From contig JXTB01000402.1 of the NCBI GenBank assembly GCA_002914805.1, forward strand, positions 241,427 to 305,426: a stretch of 64,000 bases of DNA, written 5' to 3'. A program made the position numbers and the translations under genes. This document shows, in pieces, positions 10,289-23,450 of the stretch. Origin of the DNA: Parasponia andersonii (Eukaryota > Streptophyta > Magnoliopsida > Rosales > Cannabaceae). The notes under the pieces were generated by a model, which searched no databases, was not told the origin of the DNA, and saw only the letters and a list, made by a program, of their open reading frames with translations. Every line of letters starts with the position of its first letter. The stretch's first letter is position 1.

Positions 10289-11322
10289 TTACAAGCAATA
10301 CATTATGGGCCCAATTCTAGAAGTAATCTCAAATGGTCCAATATATCTTGGACCCAATTTACCTTTAAGCCCAAATCTAGTGATCCTACGCCTTGGCGTT
10401 ACTTTCACAAATACTTGATCACCAACTTCAAACACTACTTCACGTCTCTTTGGGTCTGCATAGTTTTTCTGACGACTTTGCATGACTTTAAGCCTTTGTC
10501 GAATATTGTAAATTTTCTCAGTAGTCTCTTGTATCATTTCTGGCCCAAGAATGACAAGCTCTTCTGCATCAGCCCAACACAAGAGTGATCTATATGGTCT
10601 TCCATATAATACCTCATATGGAGCCATGCCAAGACTGGCTTGGTAGCTGTTATTATAAGAAAACTCCACCAATGACAGGTGATCATCCCAGCTTCCACCA
10701 AAATCCAGTACACAAGAGCGAAGCATGTCTTCTAGAATCTGAATAGTCCTCTCAGATTAACCATCTGTCTAAGGATGGTGAGCAGCACTGAGATTTAGTT
10801 TCGTTCCTAAAGCTCTCTGCAAAGCTCTCCAGAACTTAGAAGTAAATATTTGGTCTCTATCCTAACTATGCTTGATGGCACTCTATGCAATCGAACAATA
10901 TTTTCAATATAGAGACGACTAAGCTTGTTGAGTGAAAAATCAGATCTGATCGGTATGAAATAAGTAGTTTTCATCATACGATCAACAATTACCCGAACTG
11001 CGTCGTTCTTTCTTCGGGTCATAGGCAAATCCATTACAAAGTCCATGGTGATTTTATCCCACTTCCACTCTAGTATGGATAAAGACTGTAGTAGTCCAGC
11101 TGGTCTCTGGTATTCAGCTTTAACTTGCTGACATGTCATGCACTTAGCCACAAAAGTAGCTATATCACGTTTCTTACCTTTCCACCAATACTGTCTCTTC
11201 AGGTTATGATACATCTTGGTGCTACCAGGATGTACTATGAACTTAGACTTATGAGCTTCAATGAGAATGGTCTCTCTAAGATGAGGATCATTAGCTACTG
11301 CTAGCTTGTCTTTGAAAAGCAC
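10289..11322 (-). pseudogene. Tekay integrase region (fossil part)
   Basis: Includes the H2C2 zinc-binding part (HPGSTKMYHNLKRQYWWKG, then CMTCQQVKAEYQRPAGLLQ), the start of the catalytic core (WDKITMDFVMDLPMT) and a later stretch (WDDHLSLVEFSYNNSYQASL, then GMAPYEVLYGRPYRSLLCW). Integrase joins element DNA to the chromosome. The region is interrupted and is given only as a fossil. Confidence 0.85.
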
Positions 11323-11485
11323 AAATCCTTCTCTATTCGTACTTTAACCTTCTAATTGTTCACCACTTTCGAATTGATTCCAGATTGTTCTCAACTCTTG
11401 GTCTTGCCATTGACTTTGCTGCACAGTTTGGAGAAGTGTAGGTGTGGCCACGAAATTACTGAGGTAAACAGCATTTCCAGATTCA

Positions 11486-11914
11486 CTATAAGTTATAATC
11501 ACCAATTACCAATGAGTTCTTCCAATCTTGAAATATCAGTGCCGCTAAGGAGCTAAGCGGTTTACTACTCAAGGCATCAGATACAACATTGGCCTTGCCA
11601 GGATAGTATTGTAGTTCGAAGTCATAATCTTCCATATACTCAACCCAACTTTGTTGTCTCAAATTCAGATCCCGTTGGGTGAAGAGATATTTCAAACTCT
11701 TATGATCAGAAAATATCTCAAATTTCACACCATACAGATAACACCTCCATATTTTGAGTGCGAAAATTATTACTACAAGTTCCAGATCATGAGTAGGATA
11801 GTTTCTCTCATGCAGCTTCGATTGACGAGAAGCATACGCTACAACTCTACTATTTTGCATCAGAACACTTCCCAATCCCATCTTAGAAGCTTGGGTACAC
11901 CATATAAGGTTCAT
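11486..11914 (-). pseudogene. Tekay RNase H region (fossil part)
   Basis: Contains [58 protein letters not shown] and [20 protein letters not shown], the standard order of Ty3/gypsy RNase H motifs. The domain removes the RNA strand during reverse transcription. Confidence 0.85.
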
Positions 11915-12128
11915 TACTCTCAGGAACTATAAGAACAGGTGCAGTTGTCAAACTGTGGTTCAATTTCTTGAAAGCTTATTCATAATCACTATCCCAAATG
12001 AACTTGACATCCTTCTTGGTCAGCCTTATCAATGGTAATGCAACCCTTGAGAAGTTCTAAAAAAAACGACAATAATAACCTGCTAAACCGAGGAAACTTC
12101 GTATCTCTGTCACATTCTTTAGTCTTTC

Positions 12129-13022
12129 TCATTTTAGAACAGCTTCTACCTTAGTAGGATCGACTGAGACACCTTCTTGAGAAATTACATGCCCCAAGAA
12201 TTTAACTTCTAACATCCATAAGTCACATTTTGATCTTTTGGCATATAATTGTTGACTTCTCAAGACTTCAAGCACTATTCTCAAATGTTCGGCGTGATCT
12301 TCTTGAGTCTTGGAATACACCAGGATATCATCAATAAAAATAACTACAAAACGATCCAAGTATGGCCTAAAAATTCGATTCATGAGGTCTATAAAAACTG
12401 CAGGCGCATTCGTCAAACCAAAAGGCATTACCAGAAACTCAAAGTGACCATAATGAGTTCTGAATATTGTTTTCAGTATATCTTCCTCTCTTATCTTCAA
12501 CTGGTGATAATCTAATCTCAAGTCAATCTTAGAGAAAAATCTTGATCTACCAAGTTGATCAAACAACTCGTCAATCCTTGGCAAAGGATACTTGTTCTTT
12601 ATCATGAGCTGGTTTAAACTTCTGTAGTCCACACATAGCCTTAAAGTACCATCAGCTTTCTTGGCAAACAGAACAGGAGCACCCCAAGGAGAAGTACTAC
12701 TTTGAATGAAACCCTTGGATATCAAATTTTCCAATTGTTCCCTCAATTCGTTCATCTCTATAGAAGTCATGCGGTAGGCTGGAATAGAAACTGATTGAGC
12801 TCCAGGAACAAGGTCAATACAGAACTCGATCTCTTTATCTGGTGGTAGCCCTGGTAAATCCTTAAGAAATACCTCTGGATATTCACTCACCACCAGAATC
12901 CATAGGTCCTGATCATTAGCTCTTACTTCACCATCAATGGCAAATAAGTTTCCATAACACTGAAGTTTCTTCCTACCACCTAAACAGGCTTTAAGAATAG
13001 GACTTGGTTTCAAAGAATTCAT
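12129..13022 (-). pseudogene. Tekay reverse transcriptase region (fossil part)
   Basis: Contains [16 protein letters not shown]-like entry motifs, [53 protein letters not shown], the catalytic [13 protein letters not shown] and [19 protein letters not shown]. The FIDD active-site motif is readable. Confidence 0.9.
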
Positions 13023-13077
13023 TTAGGCTTGATATATTATGGGTCGTCCATCATCCAAAAAAAGAGTCACTCACTTA

Positions 13078-13263
13078 TCATAACAATCGATAATACTTGG
13101 ATAACCAATCCATACCGAGTATTACATCATATTGTTTCATTGGTAATACAATTAAATCAGCAAATAATTCTTTACTATTAATCATCACACAACAAGATTT
13201 ACACATACTAGACATATCGGATACACCACCCAAAGGTGTTCCTAAAGTCAAGGCATAATCCAA
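13078..13263 (-). pseudogene. Tekay protease region (fossil part)
   Basis: Ends with ADLIVLPMKQYDVILGMDWL, the conserved C-terminal part of chromovirus aspartic protease (ILGMDWL). The upstream part of the domain is weaker. Confidence 0.7.
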
Positions 13264-13273
13264 CTCAGAAATT

Positions 13274-14603
13274 CTAACCCCAAAAGTTGAACAAACAACA
13301 AGGATATGAATGAATGAGATACATCAGTGTCAAACACAACACGTGCCCAAGAATATGAAATAAGAACCATACCGTCAACAACACCTCGACCAATGTGTTT
13401 ATTGGTACCATCAGTTCCAGAAACTGCATAAGCTTGGCCAGTGACTTTTCCTTTTCCCTTATTGCCTTTTCCTTGTTCAGGACGACTGTTGCTAGATCCC
13501 AGACCACTGCTACCATATCCACGCCCGCCTTGACTCCCTGAAGCCTGAGGAGTCTGGAAATTCTGAGTATAACCCTGGGGGCGGTACTGGTGTTGGTAAG
13601 GTGGCGAAGATGAAAAAGGCTGAAAAACACCCTGAGACTATGGCAACCTAGCTTGAGTGTTCTGGGGAGGTGCTAAACTAGAATAACTTCTAAGTGGTCC
13701 TCACTGAGAAAGAGGAGATTTCTGCAGACGTTTTGGGCACTCATTCCTCCTATGGCCCTGCTGACCACAGTGGTAACACATATAGGGGCTGAACCTTTTA
13801 TTACCTGCTGAATCACTGCTAGTATAACTTCTGCTGTAAGGTGAACCTTGAGCAGACCATTGTCCTTAGTTTCTCTTGTTCATTTTTCTCTCGTTGCTTT
13901 TATTCTTCCTTGCACCCTGCTCATTTTCTACGGCTTCAGCTTGTTGGGCAGCTAGCACTACTTCAGAAATAGTGGCAAACGAGTGAATAGCAATACAGTT
14001 GTGGATGTTTCGATTCAGACCATTCTTGAACTTCGCAATTCGGTAAGTATCACTCACCACTGGGCTAAGGGCAAGGTTTGCCAATTCTGTGAATTTCATC
14101 AGGTGTTGGTTTACTGTTCTATTCCCTTAAGTAAGTCTCTCAAAATGACCAACCACTTCAGCTTGTTGATCATCGTTTGCATATTGTGCTTTGAAAAGTC
14201 TCTCAAATTCTTCCCAAGTTATGCTTTCTACGTTTTGCATAACCTCAATTGTCTCCCACTAATGGATAGCATTTCTCGTCAAGCGAGAAATAGCAAACAC
14301 AGCCCAAAACACTCTAGGAGTACCCAGGATCTGAAAATGTCGTGTCATCTCACACAACCATGCATTGGCAACTAGTGGGTCTGGAGTTCCATCATATTGT
14401 CTATGCTGAAGGCGCATAAACTTTTGAAGATAATCAGCCTGATCGGATTGACGCTCTTGCTGTGGTTGAGGTTGAGGCTGAAGGTTAGGACCTTGCATTT
14501 CAAAGAAAGCATGACGCATAGCTTCGAAAAATTTGTTGAAATCTAGCGGAATTGGAGGGGGCTCGGCACCAGGTTAGCGCCTCGGAGCTCTCCTAGGAGG
14601 CAT
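13274..14603 (-). pseudogene. Tekay gag with CCHC zinc knuckle (fossil part)
   Basis: The N-terminal part includes QADYLQKFMRLQHRQYDGTP and ANAWLCEMTRHFQILG. The middle includes ELANLALSPVVSDTYRIAKF (gag capsid-like tail). The zinc knuckle CYHCGQQGHRRNECPK lies at about 13735-13782. The family gag forms the virus-like particle. Interrupted. Confidence 0.8.
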
Positions 14604-14719
14604 TTTTGAATGTCTGAAATGATATACCAAACTTTTAGTAAGGTAATAATGCATATCGTCATAAAAATAATTTTAATCTAGTTTAATGGTACTATGCCCG
14701 AGGTATTTAAAACTCAAAG

Positions 14720-14731
14720 CTCTGATATTAC
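14720..14731 (-). other. Primer-binding site of the Tekay element
   Basis: The complement reads TAATATCAGAGC, close to TGGTATCAGAGC (initiator-tRNA-Met type), just inside the right LTR. Confidence 0.6.
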
Positions 14732-14737
14732 AAATTC

Positions 14738-17253
14738 TATCACGACCCAAACCCCGAGGTAATGGCAGAAGGGAAATTTCACAAAAATTGGAAATCCTTT
14801 TTTTTTTTTTTTACATATTATGAATTCCAACCAGTGAACCTATCCCACAGTTCATAGTCACCAATAAACACAAAATGAAAAATTATAAGAAAAACCAAAT
14901 TTAAAATATAAACAAAGCATCATCATTCACACCTCAACATCAAGCTAGTATGACATATATAGTTACAGACATTTTCAAAGTAACACACTTAACATGAATG
15001 CTAGCAATATCCATAAATTTAATAAGACTTAAACACGAGTCTTGTATTCACACTCCTAGCATAATCAAGTCTTAAACTACGAATAAAAGATAACTTCTTA
15101 TTCCGCTTGTTAACCATCAATGTCATACTGGACACCACCTGTGGAGAAAGTAGGAAGGGTGAGCATAAATTTCCCAATAGGTTACCCAATTTTCTTTTTT
15201 GGGAAAAATCCTTTATAAATCTCAAAACATCTGCGTGGTTAGTAGTACTGGAAAAGATTTCTATAAATATTAAGAATTTAAACCATTTATAGAAAACCAT
15301 ACTAAAAATCAAAACTAGATATCCAGGTCAAAACATATAAAAGTCTCAATTAAAAATAAGCATAATGCACATCACATAAATAAACATATCACATGAGTTC
15401 TCATCCTCTCATCACAACTAGAGCAACTTATACTATATGTATTAAGTGCTCTCTGCCTGACATCTATCTCAAAAAACCGAAGACATACCCATGTGTCAAA
15501 TCCTACCGAACCGGAGGAGCACAGAATGCCTACGCCTACCAAATGGAGAAAGTCAGAAAACAAACCCTGCGCGGGTTTATGGGCTCTCACCGAAGGCGGG
15601 TGTACTAGTCCGCCTACTACAATACCGTGATGCCTAAGCAACTCTCTTGCATGATCATATGAAATGTGTAATATATAGAGTCTCAAATAACTATGCACTG
15701 ATTTAACATTCTAGACATGCTCTAATTTTTAATTAAAATCTATTTTGTACTTTAAAATCCAAAAGTACAGTTTCTATGGTTTTACCAAAATCCAAGTATA
15801 AAAACTTGTATAAAATCATATTAAAAATATCTAGAGTAGTCTATAATATTTCACAAATTCATAGTTCATTAAAATAACTATTCAAATTATTCAATTTAAT
15901 AAAATCACGAAATTTCATTTTTCAGCATAAATTCCAATTTTAATGAAAATAATAGAAAATAAGAGAATTGAATCCCCTACCTCGAAATAGTAATTATGCT
16001 GAGCTAACGACGCTAGAAATATCTTCAATTGATCATCGGGTTGTCCGGACAGTTGTTCTCGAATCTCTTCACGTTCACTTGAAAAGTTGACTTTTCAAAC
16101 GGAGTCTCGGATTGAGAAACAAAGGTCACCACTGAATTCAGAACACCCAAAAATATTGGTGTAGATATAAAGTTCGTCGAAAATGGGTTTCGGTACGAAA
16201 CCAACTCGTGGCACGCAAAACATTGCAAATCACTAGTTATTTTCTCGATTTTCGTGCCACTTCGAAAAATAGTGATATTTTATATCAAAATTCATGTCCC
16301 GACTTCACTGAGTCCAAATTCGAAGTCAGAACTCAGTTTCGAGGTCCCGAACATTAAATGGGCTCAAAATCTGAAAATTATAAAAAAATACCACATTTTG
16401 AAAATAATTAGAAAAATACCACATTTTCATCTTGACAATTAACGATCTTCCAGCTGTCGTTTTAACACTTAAAAATCATAGAATTTCATGTTTCAAATTC
16501 CTCTGTCACGTGGTAAAATTTTCTCGGGAAAAATAACTCAATTCCGAAATAATTACGAAAATACCACAAAAATTAAATATTAAAATATTACTATGGTATT
16601 CAACTTCTCACAGGAGCCAAGCTGGAGGCCGAGAGTGGTCGAAAATCAGAGCTGGAGTCGAGACGAATCCAACGGTGGTGGTGGTGCAGTGATCGGATGT
16701 CGGACGGCGGATCGGTGGGCGAAAAACCGATCAGCAGGGGGTGGCTTTGAGCTGTGATTTCTCTGGCCAGAGGCGGCGGTTCACAGCGACAGTATCCAGC
16801 ACTGATTCATCGGCGTCTTCCGGTCACAGTGGGAGGGCGCGTTTGGTACGGCGGCGGCCGGTGGAGCCTCGGGTAAATAGTGACCGTGAGTGGCTTCGGG
16901 GGATGTCTATGGAGAAGAAAGAAGAAATGGGGGGCTTTATGCAATTTTCAAAAACTGTAGCAGTAGAACACGTGGCACAATCTGATTCGATTGAAAAATA
17001 AGTTTCTAAAATTCCACTTTGACCACAATTTTAAAAAGATTCTTTTACTTTAGTCTCTCCTTAATTACACTTTTGTCCCCAGTTTAAGATTTTTTTTTCA
17101 CTTTTGCCCCAAATGCACCTAAACTTTATCTTGTCTAGATTCAACACCAAATTTATTTCCAATTTTTATTTAATTAATCTAAAAATACGAAATTACCAAA
17201 TTATTCTTGAAGTAAAATTATTTAATTACTCTTACAAAATTTAGGATTTTACA
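14738..17253 (-). repeat. Tekay LTR (5' LTR in element orientation)
   Basis: Begins TATCACGACCC (matching TGTCACAACCC of the partner) and ends GGATTTTACA. About 2.5 kb, colinear with 7436-9938. Confidence 0.9.
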
Positions 17254-17344
17254 ACCAAGTGGACCAATGTTACATGTTTGAAATGACTTAACGAAAAAGA
17301 AGTCACACGATATATGTTTAAAATGCCTTAATGAAAAAGAAGTC

Positions 17345-17880
17345 ACACGAAAAAGAAATTAAATATATATATATGTTTTTTTTTTAAAAAAAAAGAAATT
17401 ACTGATACCCACTAAGTCGAAGTCACACGACAACTTACAATTCATATTTCTAACGTATACATATGAATAGGAATAATAATTTTTTTTGTTGCATGTTTTT
17501 TTTTTATTTACGTAACAAAGAAATCTCTTTTAATATATATATATATAATATAGTGATATTTCCTTTACTCTTTAACCAAATCATACTTTTTTTTTCTTTC
17601 TTGTGCGGTTGCTAGCAGGTTCTTCCTATGTAACTATAATAAATGTACTTAATTCTTAAATTATCTTCTTAAAAAATGAAAGATAAAAATAAAAGATTCT
17701 TAGATTGTTCTGTTTTTTTTTTTGTAATTTTAAATAGGTTTAAAATTGTTATTAAAACTATGAATAATTAGTGATAAATTTAGAACTTCTCTACACTTTA
17801 GTTTATATAACAAGGGCTTTTCAAAGTTAATCAAAATTACAAACTGTGCCACTGCTTTTTGACGCTATATTTTGTATTAA
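17345..17880 (+). repeat. Direct duplication, copy 1
   Basis: GATACCCACTAAGTC at 17404 recurs at 18292 (offset 888). Similarity continues through CGGTTGCTAGCAGGTTCTTC and AAACTGTGCCACTGCTT. Confidence 0.85.
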
Positions 17881-18230
17881 TGCTGGAAATTGAAACATAA
17901 GCTATTATTAATTCACTTTAATTAACTTTAGTTTTTTTTTTTCAAAAAATGTGAAGTTCATTTAATTTCTTTTTTTTGGGTACTATTTTTATCATGTTTT
18001 TTTTGCCTCATCTTTTCGTGTATTTCATTTATTTTTCTCACAAAAATATAAATATAAAGATTTTAATCAAGATAACATGATAGACAAAAGGAAAACAAAA
18101 AGTAAAAAAGATTTTTATTTATTTTTCCTTTATTTCTTTCAACATTATTTTTTATCGTGGCCCTTTTTTTTTTTCTTGTTGCTCTCACGATACATTACAA
18201 AGTATCCTACTTCAGTAACTCATAGATCTA

Positions 18231-18232
<2 letters not shown>

Positions 18233-18267
<35 letters not shown>

Positions 18268-18790
18268 TTTTTTTTTTAAAATGAAATTACCGATACCCAC
18301 TAAGTCCAAATCACATAGCAACTTACAATTCATATTTCTAATATATACATATGAATAGGAATAATAATTTTTTTTGTTGCATGCTTTTTTATTTATGTAA
18401 CAAAGAAATCTCTTTTAATCTATATATATATATATATATAAATATATATATATGTGGTGATATTTCCTTGACTGTTTATCCAATTCATACTTTTTTTTTA
18501 ATTTCTTGTGCGGTTGCTAGCAGGTTCTTCCTATGTAACTATAATAAATGTACTTAATTCTTAAATTATCTTCTTCAAAAATAAAAGATAAAAATAAAAG
18601 ATTCTTAGATTGTTCTTTTTTGTAATTTTAAATAGGAGTACAATTGTTATTAAAATTATGAACGTAAATAGTCTAATTAGTGAGACCTATTTTGAATTCC
18701 CTGTACTTTAATTTACATAACAAGTGTTTTATAAAGTTAACCAAAATTACAAACTGTGCCACTGCTTGTTGGCCCTGTATTTTCCTAATT
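18233..18790 (+). repeat. Direct duplication, copy 2
   Basis: Colinear with 17345-17880, with small indels chiefly in the T and TA tracts. (TA)n runs lie at 18234-18264 and 18421-18453. Confidence 0.85.
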
Positions 18791-19800
18791 CATTTAATTT
18801 CTGTTTTTGTAATATTTATTATCTTTGACGGTGAACTTCTTGCAATCCCTAAAAAATCCGGTTAGGGCTAAACAATTTAAAAATCTCAGATTTATATAAA
18901 AATATTTCTTTATACTTTTCAAATATACTGGAAGTAACCAGTTACACTATTTACGATAACCAATCAAGTTATTTGAGATAGTCGGATAAATTGATTCTCA
19001 AGTACCTATTCAATTTTTAAAAAATGATATTATTTCTAAATATTTTTAAAAGTATTTGACGGATTCTTGACAATCTTGATGGATTCTTAATAGATTCTTA
19101 ATATCGGTAGTAATCTTAATAGATTATTAATAGATTTTTGATAGATTTTTGATGAATTCTCATCAGATTCTTGACTAATTCCCTCCTAAAAGTGGTAGAA
19201 TCTAATAGTGGTAGTAAATTTAGTTACACATTTGAAAAATGTGGTAATTATCTAATTAACCCTAATTCTAGGGTTTACTTTAACTTTCAATTTTGTGATT
19301 TAGGCTTTCAAATGAAGTTTCAAGTTTGGGCTTTAAACGAAATTTCGGGCCGGCCTTATATGAAAGTTTTTAAGCCCAAGCTTGATCCTAAGATTAATCG
19401 GTTTTGAGCCATGCTCGGTCCTTGTTCAAGTTCTTTTTATTTTATTCTTTTTTACCTGGCCCACTGAGTTTTGGGCTTTTGGATTCTTTTTACTCCCTGT
19501 GTGACAAAAGAAAACATACTTAACGCTTTTATTCTTGGTTCATTTATTTTTTTAGTATAAATGACGAAGAAAAACCTTCGTGTCTGGGTTTTCTACAAAA
19601 ACTAACTTCATCTTTTGGCTTCGTAAATAAATACACTCACGTTTAAAATCTCTGCAACATTCTACCCTCCATCAACTAATTAAGTAGTTTAAGCAATGAT
19701 TAAATATGTGTAAGCAATACCTTACCACTGTTCCTAAACATCAATATGTATTTTTTTTAAAAAAAAAGAAGATACATATATATATATATATTTAAGGCAA

Positions 19801-21456
19801 ATCGTTCAGTCCCTAGTCCCTCGTTGTACTTTTGAGGGACTTGGTACCTATCTAAAACTCAAACAAAATTAATGGCTATAGCAAGTTACTTTAGCAGAGA
19901 GCTAAATGACAAATTCCTCAAAAGTTGTAAAAAGTACAACAAAGGGGTGAAAAAGTAAAAACAAATCACTTTAATAATAGAAACTGAAATGGTAATTTTA
20001 CTAACAAGTTGGAGAGACATTTTGGTGCTTTCACAATACTTTCTTGGTACTTCGGAAGCATTTTTTGGAAGCTCGGAACAAATTTTTCGCCACAAAAAAA
20101 AATGATTTGTTGTAGTTCCAACAAATTATTGTCATTTTATTTTTCAATGGGACATTGAAATCTTTTCTGTCTTCTTCTTTTTCAAGGTAATATTGATTCA
20201 TTGAAAAATATTTTGTCCTCTTCTATTTCATTGAATAAACTTATTTTATAGTAAACACTTATTTATTTCTTATAACATAGATTGAATTATAATTTCAACG
20301 AATTATTTAGTATAAAATTTTATTTATTTTATTTATGTTTTTATAAAATTAGATTATATTATGATGTATTTCTTTTTAAGATTGAATTTTTGTTTATAAA
20401 AATTGTGCAAGACAATCAGTTAAATGCTCATGTATGTATGTGATAGAATAATTCGATATATAATTCCATGTTTATATTATTAAGAGATAAATAATTTATA
20501 TGCATATATTGTCAATTTAAAACATTAATGTCATAATGTTTTAGTTATATACATGTAATCCAACATATTATCATAAATCTTTTCATTAGTTGGTGATATT
20601 TAACATTAATTTAATTCTACGTGTGCATAGTTTAACACTGATTAGTATAGTATAATAATTAGTCAAACACTATTGCAAGTTATCGTATCATATGCTTAAG
20701 TTAGACTATAATAGGTTATTTCTTTTTAATTAGTGAAATTCACATCAAACTAATATTATTGAGCTTAATTTGATAAAGTAGTGGACTATACTTAATAGAA
20801 CACAATTGCTTAATGTGACTTGCCTAAGTTATATCAGTTGCTTAATATATTACAATTCCACATCAACGAGTTGTTGTGGAAATGCATAAGGTTTCCATTA
20901 AAGCGATGAAGAATGTAAAAAATTGCTTTGATTTTGATGGAAATTAGTTAGTAAAGAAAATTGAGGACTCAAGATGATGTGGAGGAATGAGAGATGTCAG
21001 TGGCGGATTTGAATCAGAGATTAATGGTTAAAGGATCCGCTTTTTTTTTTTTCTTTTTTTTTTCCAACTTTTATTTTATTTTTTCTATGGCGGTGGCACG
21101 ATAGGCAACACAGTCGATGTGAGGGAATGGGGGTTGGGTTTAGCGGGCATGAGCCTTGGTGACGAGGTTGGGCTTTGGGCTTCTTGTTGATTGGAGAAGG
21201 GAGATAGAGATAGAAACGAAGAGGAAAAGAGAGAAACAGATTGTGGAGAGTTAGTCAATAGAGAGTGGCAGTTCATGAAGATTAGAGAGAGAGACATAAC
21301 GTGGAAAAAGAGAGCGGCTTTATTTATTTATTTATTTTTTAGGAATAAATTAAACCAAGGTATATTTGTTCATTTACACCTCTATGCTTTAAAGAAAATA
21401 TTGCATTTATTTACAACTTTCAAATGTAGCCTTTTTTCTATATAACTCACTATAAA
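19801..21456. other. AT-rich intergenic region, nothing recognised
   Basis: No repeat family or coding sequence was recognised. A purine-rich AGAGAG stretch lies near 21195-21300. Confidence 0.5.
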
Positions 21457-21638
21457 AGGAGTAATACTATGGGCACTTTAAGCTGCCAAGAATTATAAAA
21501 TGTGCCAATTTTTAGTTTTTTAACAAAAGATGAAATGACATTTTTAAGTGAGATTTGATATATTAATTTTATCTTCCATTCAAAGATTGACATCTCTCGT
21601 AGTACTTAACATTCGACGGTGCCCATAGTATTACTCCT
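21457..21638. mobile_element. 182-bp MITE with perfect 20-bp terminal inverted repeats
   Basis: The left end AGGAGTAATACTATGGGCAC (21457-21476) is the exact reverse complement of 21619-21638. ATAAA flanks both sides (21452-21456 and 21639-21643), a probable 5-bp target duplication. The interior is AT-rich with no ORF. The superfamily is unassigned. Confidence 0.8.
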
Positions 21639-22426
21639 ATAAAAAAGTTGTGTTTCACCAACTTTCTCAAGATTTTTGACAAACCAATTGGTGAAACTAA
21701 ATTGTGTGGTTAAGCTACAGAAAAAATAATTAGATGGCGTAAAAATTATAGCAAATCATCAAACCAAACTGACTATCTCAATTCGACCAATACGTACATG
21801 ATTTTCTTAAACACTCCAAACCAAACGTGATGTATATTTGAATTTCAAAAATTTCAAATATTTTAGAAAATGATAGTTTAATAGTTTTTTTTTTCGAAAG
21901 ATAGAAAATTCTTTACTATAATAAATTGTTGCTACACAATATAAACAATACAATTAGAAAATTTTCTATTAAATAAAGAAAATAATATAGAATAAATTAT
22001 GCGTACCATACACATATGCCAATTGATTCCCAAAAAGAAAAAAAATACAACAAAGTCACTACTATTATCTCTCAGCAGAGAGTTCTCATGATTAATATTT
22101 ACTTAATTGCTAGACAAATATGAGTTTACCATACCCACAATGAGTATACAATCAATTTCTACCAAAAGATCAATGAACCTCGAAACATCACAAAATCTGA
22201 ATCTTCACAAATCAGAGTAGCAAGGTCTATTATTCATTATATCGAAGTATACTATTAATCCCAATAAAATCCATCTAAGTGAATATTACAGCATTTATGA
22301 TAAAAATCTTCTAAATTTAAATCACATAGAGTTTAATTTATAATAAAATTATAGAAAAATAACATTAAAAAAAATAAAATTAACATAGATTTAAAATCTA
22401 AGAGGATTAAATTCTTATAACAACGA
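21639..22426. other. AT-rich intergenic region, nothing recognised
   Basis: No gene, motif or repeat family identified. Confidence 0.5.
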
Positions 22427-23450
22427 GTGAATGGGAACAAAGACCTCCGCACTAATAGAACGATTATTGAATATAAAACTAGGAAATCTTACCAAAGAGA
22501 GAGATCAAAGGTCCAGAGATATTTATTTGGTGGCCTTTTCACGAAGGGCTACCTGTTTGCTCGAACTTGTTGTGTTGTAATATTGAGGTTGATCCGAGAT
22601 GCTGTATATGTAAAGATTTATTTGAGGATTTTTGTCATTGCTTTTTCTTCTGTAAGAAGCTGGAAAATCTTTGGACAGAAACGCGTTGGTGGACATCAAT
22701 ATTTTCTTTGATCCATGCACTAATCCAAGACATTTTGTTACATATTTTACATGAATCCAGTCCTTGAGATTTTGAGCTCTGGTTTATTTGGAACCAGTGA
22801 AACGCAATTATTCATTTGGAGCCGTCGCGTACAACAAAGGAGATTCTTACTATTGCCACTCTGTTTCTGGCTGAATTTCAAATCTCAGCTTCGAAGATTT
22901 CTGAAGCTCGTACGCCCCTCTCGTGGCAAACTCCCGCACATTGGATTCGTCCTAGTCCTCTATGTTTTAAACTTAATACTGATGCTGCTTTTCGTTCATC
23001 TGAGAGGTTTGTTGGTATTGGTGGGGTTATCTGTGACCATTTGGGATGTGTTGTTGCTTGTTGGGCGCTCAAGTTACCTAGATTTTTTTTCCCCGGAAAA
23101 TTGGAGAACTACTGGCAGTTCTAGAAGGGCTTCGAATATGTGTTGTTCATCATTTTTTTTGGTGCAGGTTATTGAGTCTGATGCTCTCAATGCTATCAAC
23201 TCAATTATTAAGTCTCGTTCTACTGTAGATCCTATTGTTGATAATATTTGTCATTTTATTATTCCTTTAGCTGGTAATAGTTCACGTCGTTATGTTCCTC
23301 GACAAGGGAATATGGTGGCCAATTTTCTAGCTTCTTCTGCATTGTAATATTCTGTAAACAGAGTGTGGGTATCATGTTACCATGCTCTATCTTTAATTTT
23401 GTAATTGCTGATCTACAGTAATAAAATCCTAATTTAATTCAAAAGAAAAT
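22427..23450 (+). mobile_element. 5'-truncated L1-type LINE remnant: zinc-binding and RNase H-like end
   Basis: The plus strand carries a plant zf-RVT signature (CCICKDLFEDFCHCFFFC, about 22605-22660), then a spacer, then an RNase H-like RVT_3 domain (FKLNTDAAFR, VGIGGVICDHLGCVVACWAL, VIESDALNAINSI, YVPRQGNMVANFLA, ending near 23347). The candidate catalytic Asp of NTDAA and of ESDAL are kept. The protein is not intact: the frame has TGA stops at about 22765 and 22797, and a shift between the first RNase H half (to about 23120) and the second half. The 3' end has AATAAAATCC followed by an A-rich stretch, as in LINE tails. It could also be a decayed host ribonuclease H-like gene of the same origin. 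Confidence 0.7.

Larger units (their letters stand above)
7436..17253 (-). mobile_element. Ty3/gypsy chromovirus, Tekay (Del) type, about 9.8 kb, broken
   Basis: Long LTRs (7436-9938 and 14738-17253, about 2.5 kb each) enclose gag, protease, RT, RNase H, integrase and a C-terminal chromodomain, all on the minus strand. Beside the right LTR the minus strand reads GCTTTG-preceded TAATATCAGAGC (14720-14731), a degenerate initiator-tRNA-Met primer site. Beside the left LTR is the polypurine tract AAGGGGGAGAGGA (9939-9951 on the complement), followed by TGTAAAATCC. ACCA abuts both outer ends, a possible but short target duplication. The LTRs differ at roughly 8% over the part compared by eye, so insertion was perhaps about 3 million years ago at a typical plant rate. 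The coding part looks full-length but carries at least about half a dozen interruptions. Confidence 0.9.
17254..19800. other. AT-rich intergenic region with a local duplication
   Basis: Holds the ~888-bp offset duplication (17345-17880 and 18233-18790), several (TA)n tracts and a T/A-rich stretch to 19800. No coding sequence is convincing; the small open frames are low-complexity Phe/Tyr/Ile-rich. Confidence 0.6.
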
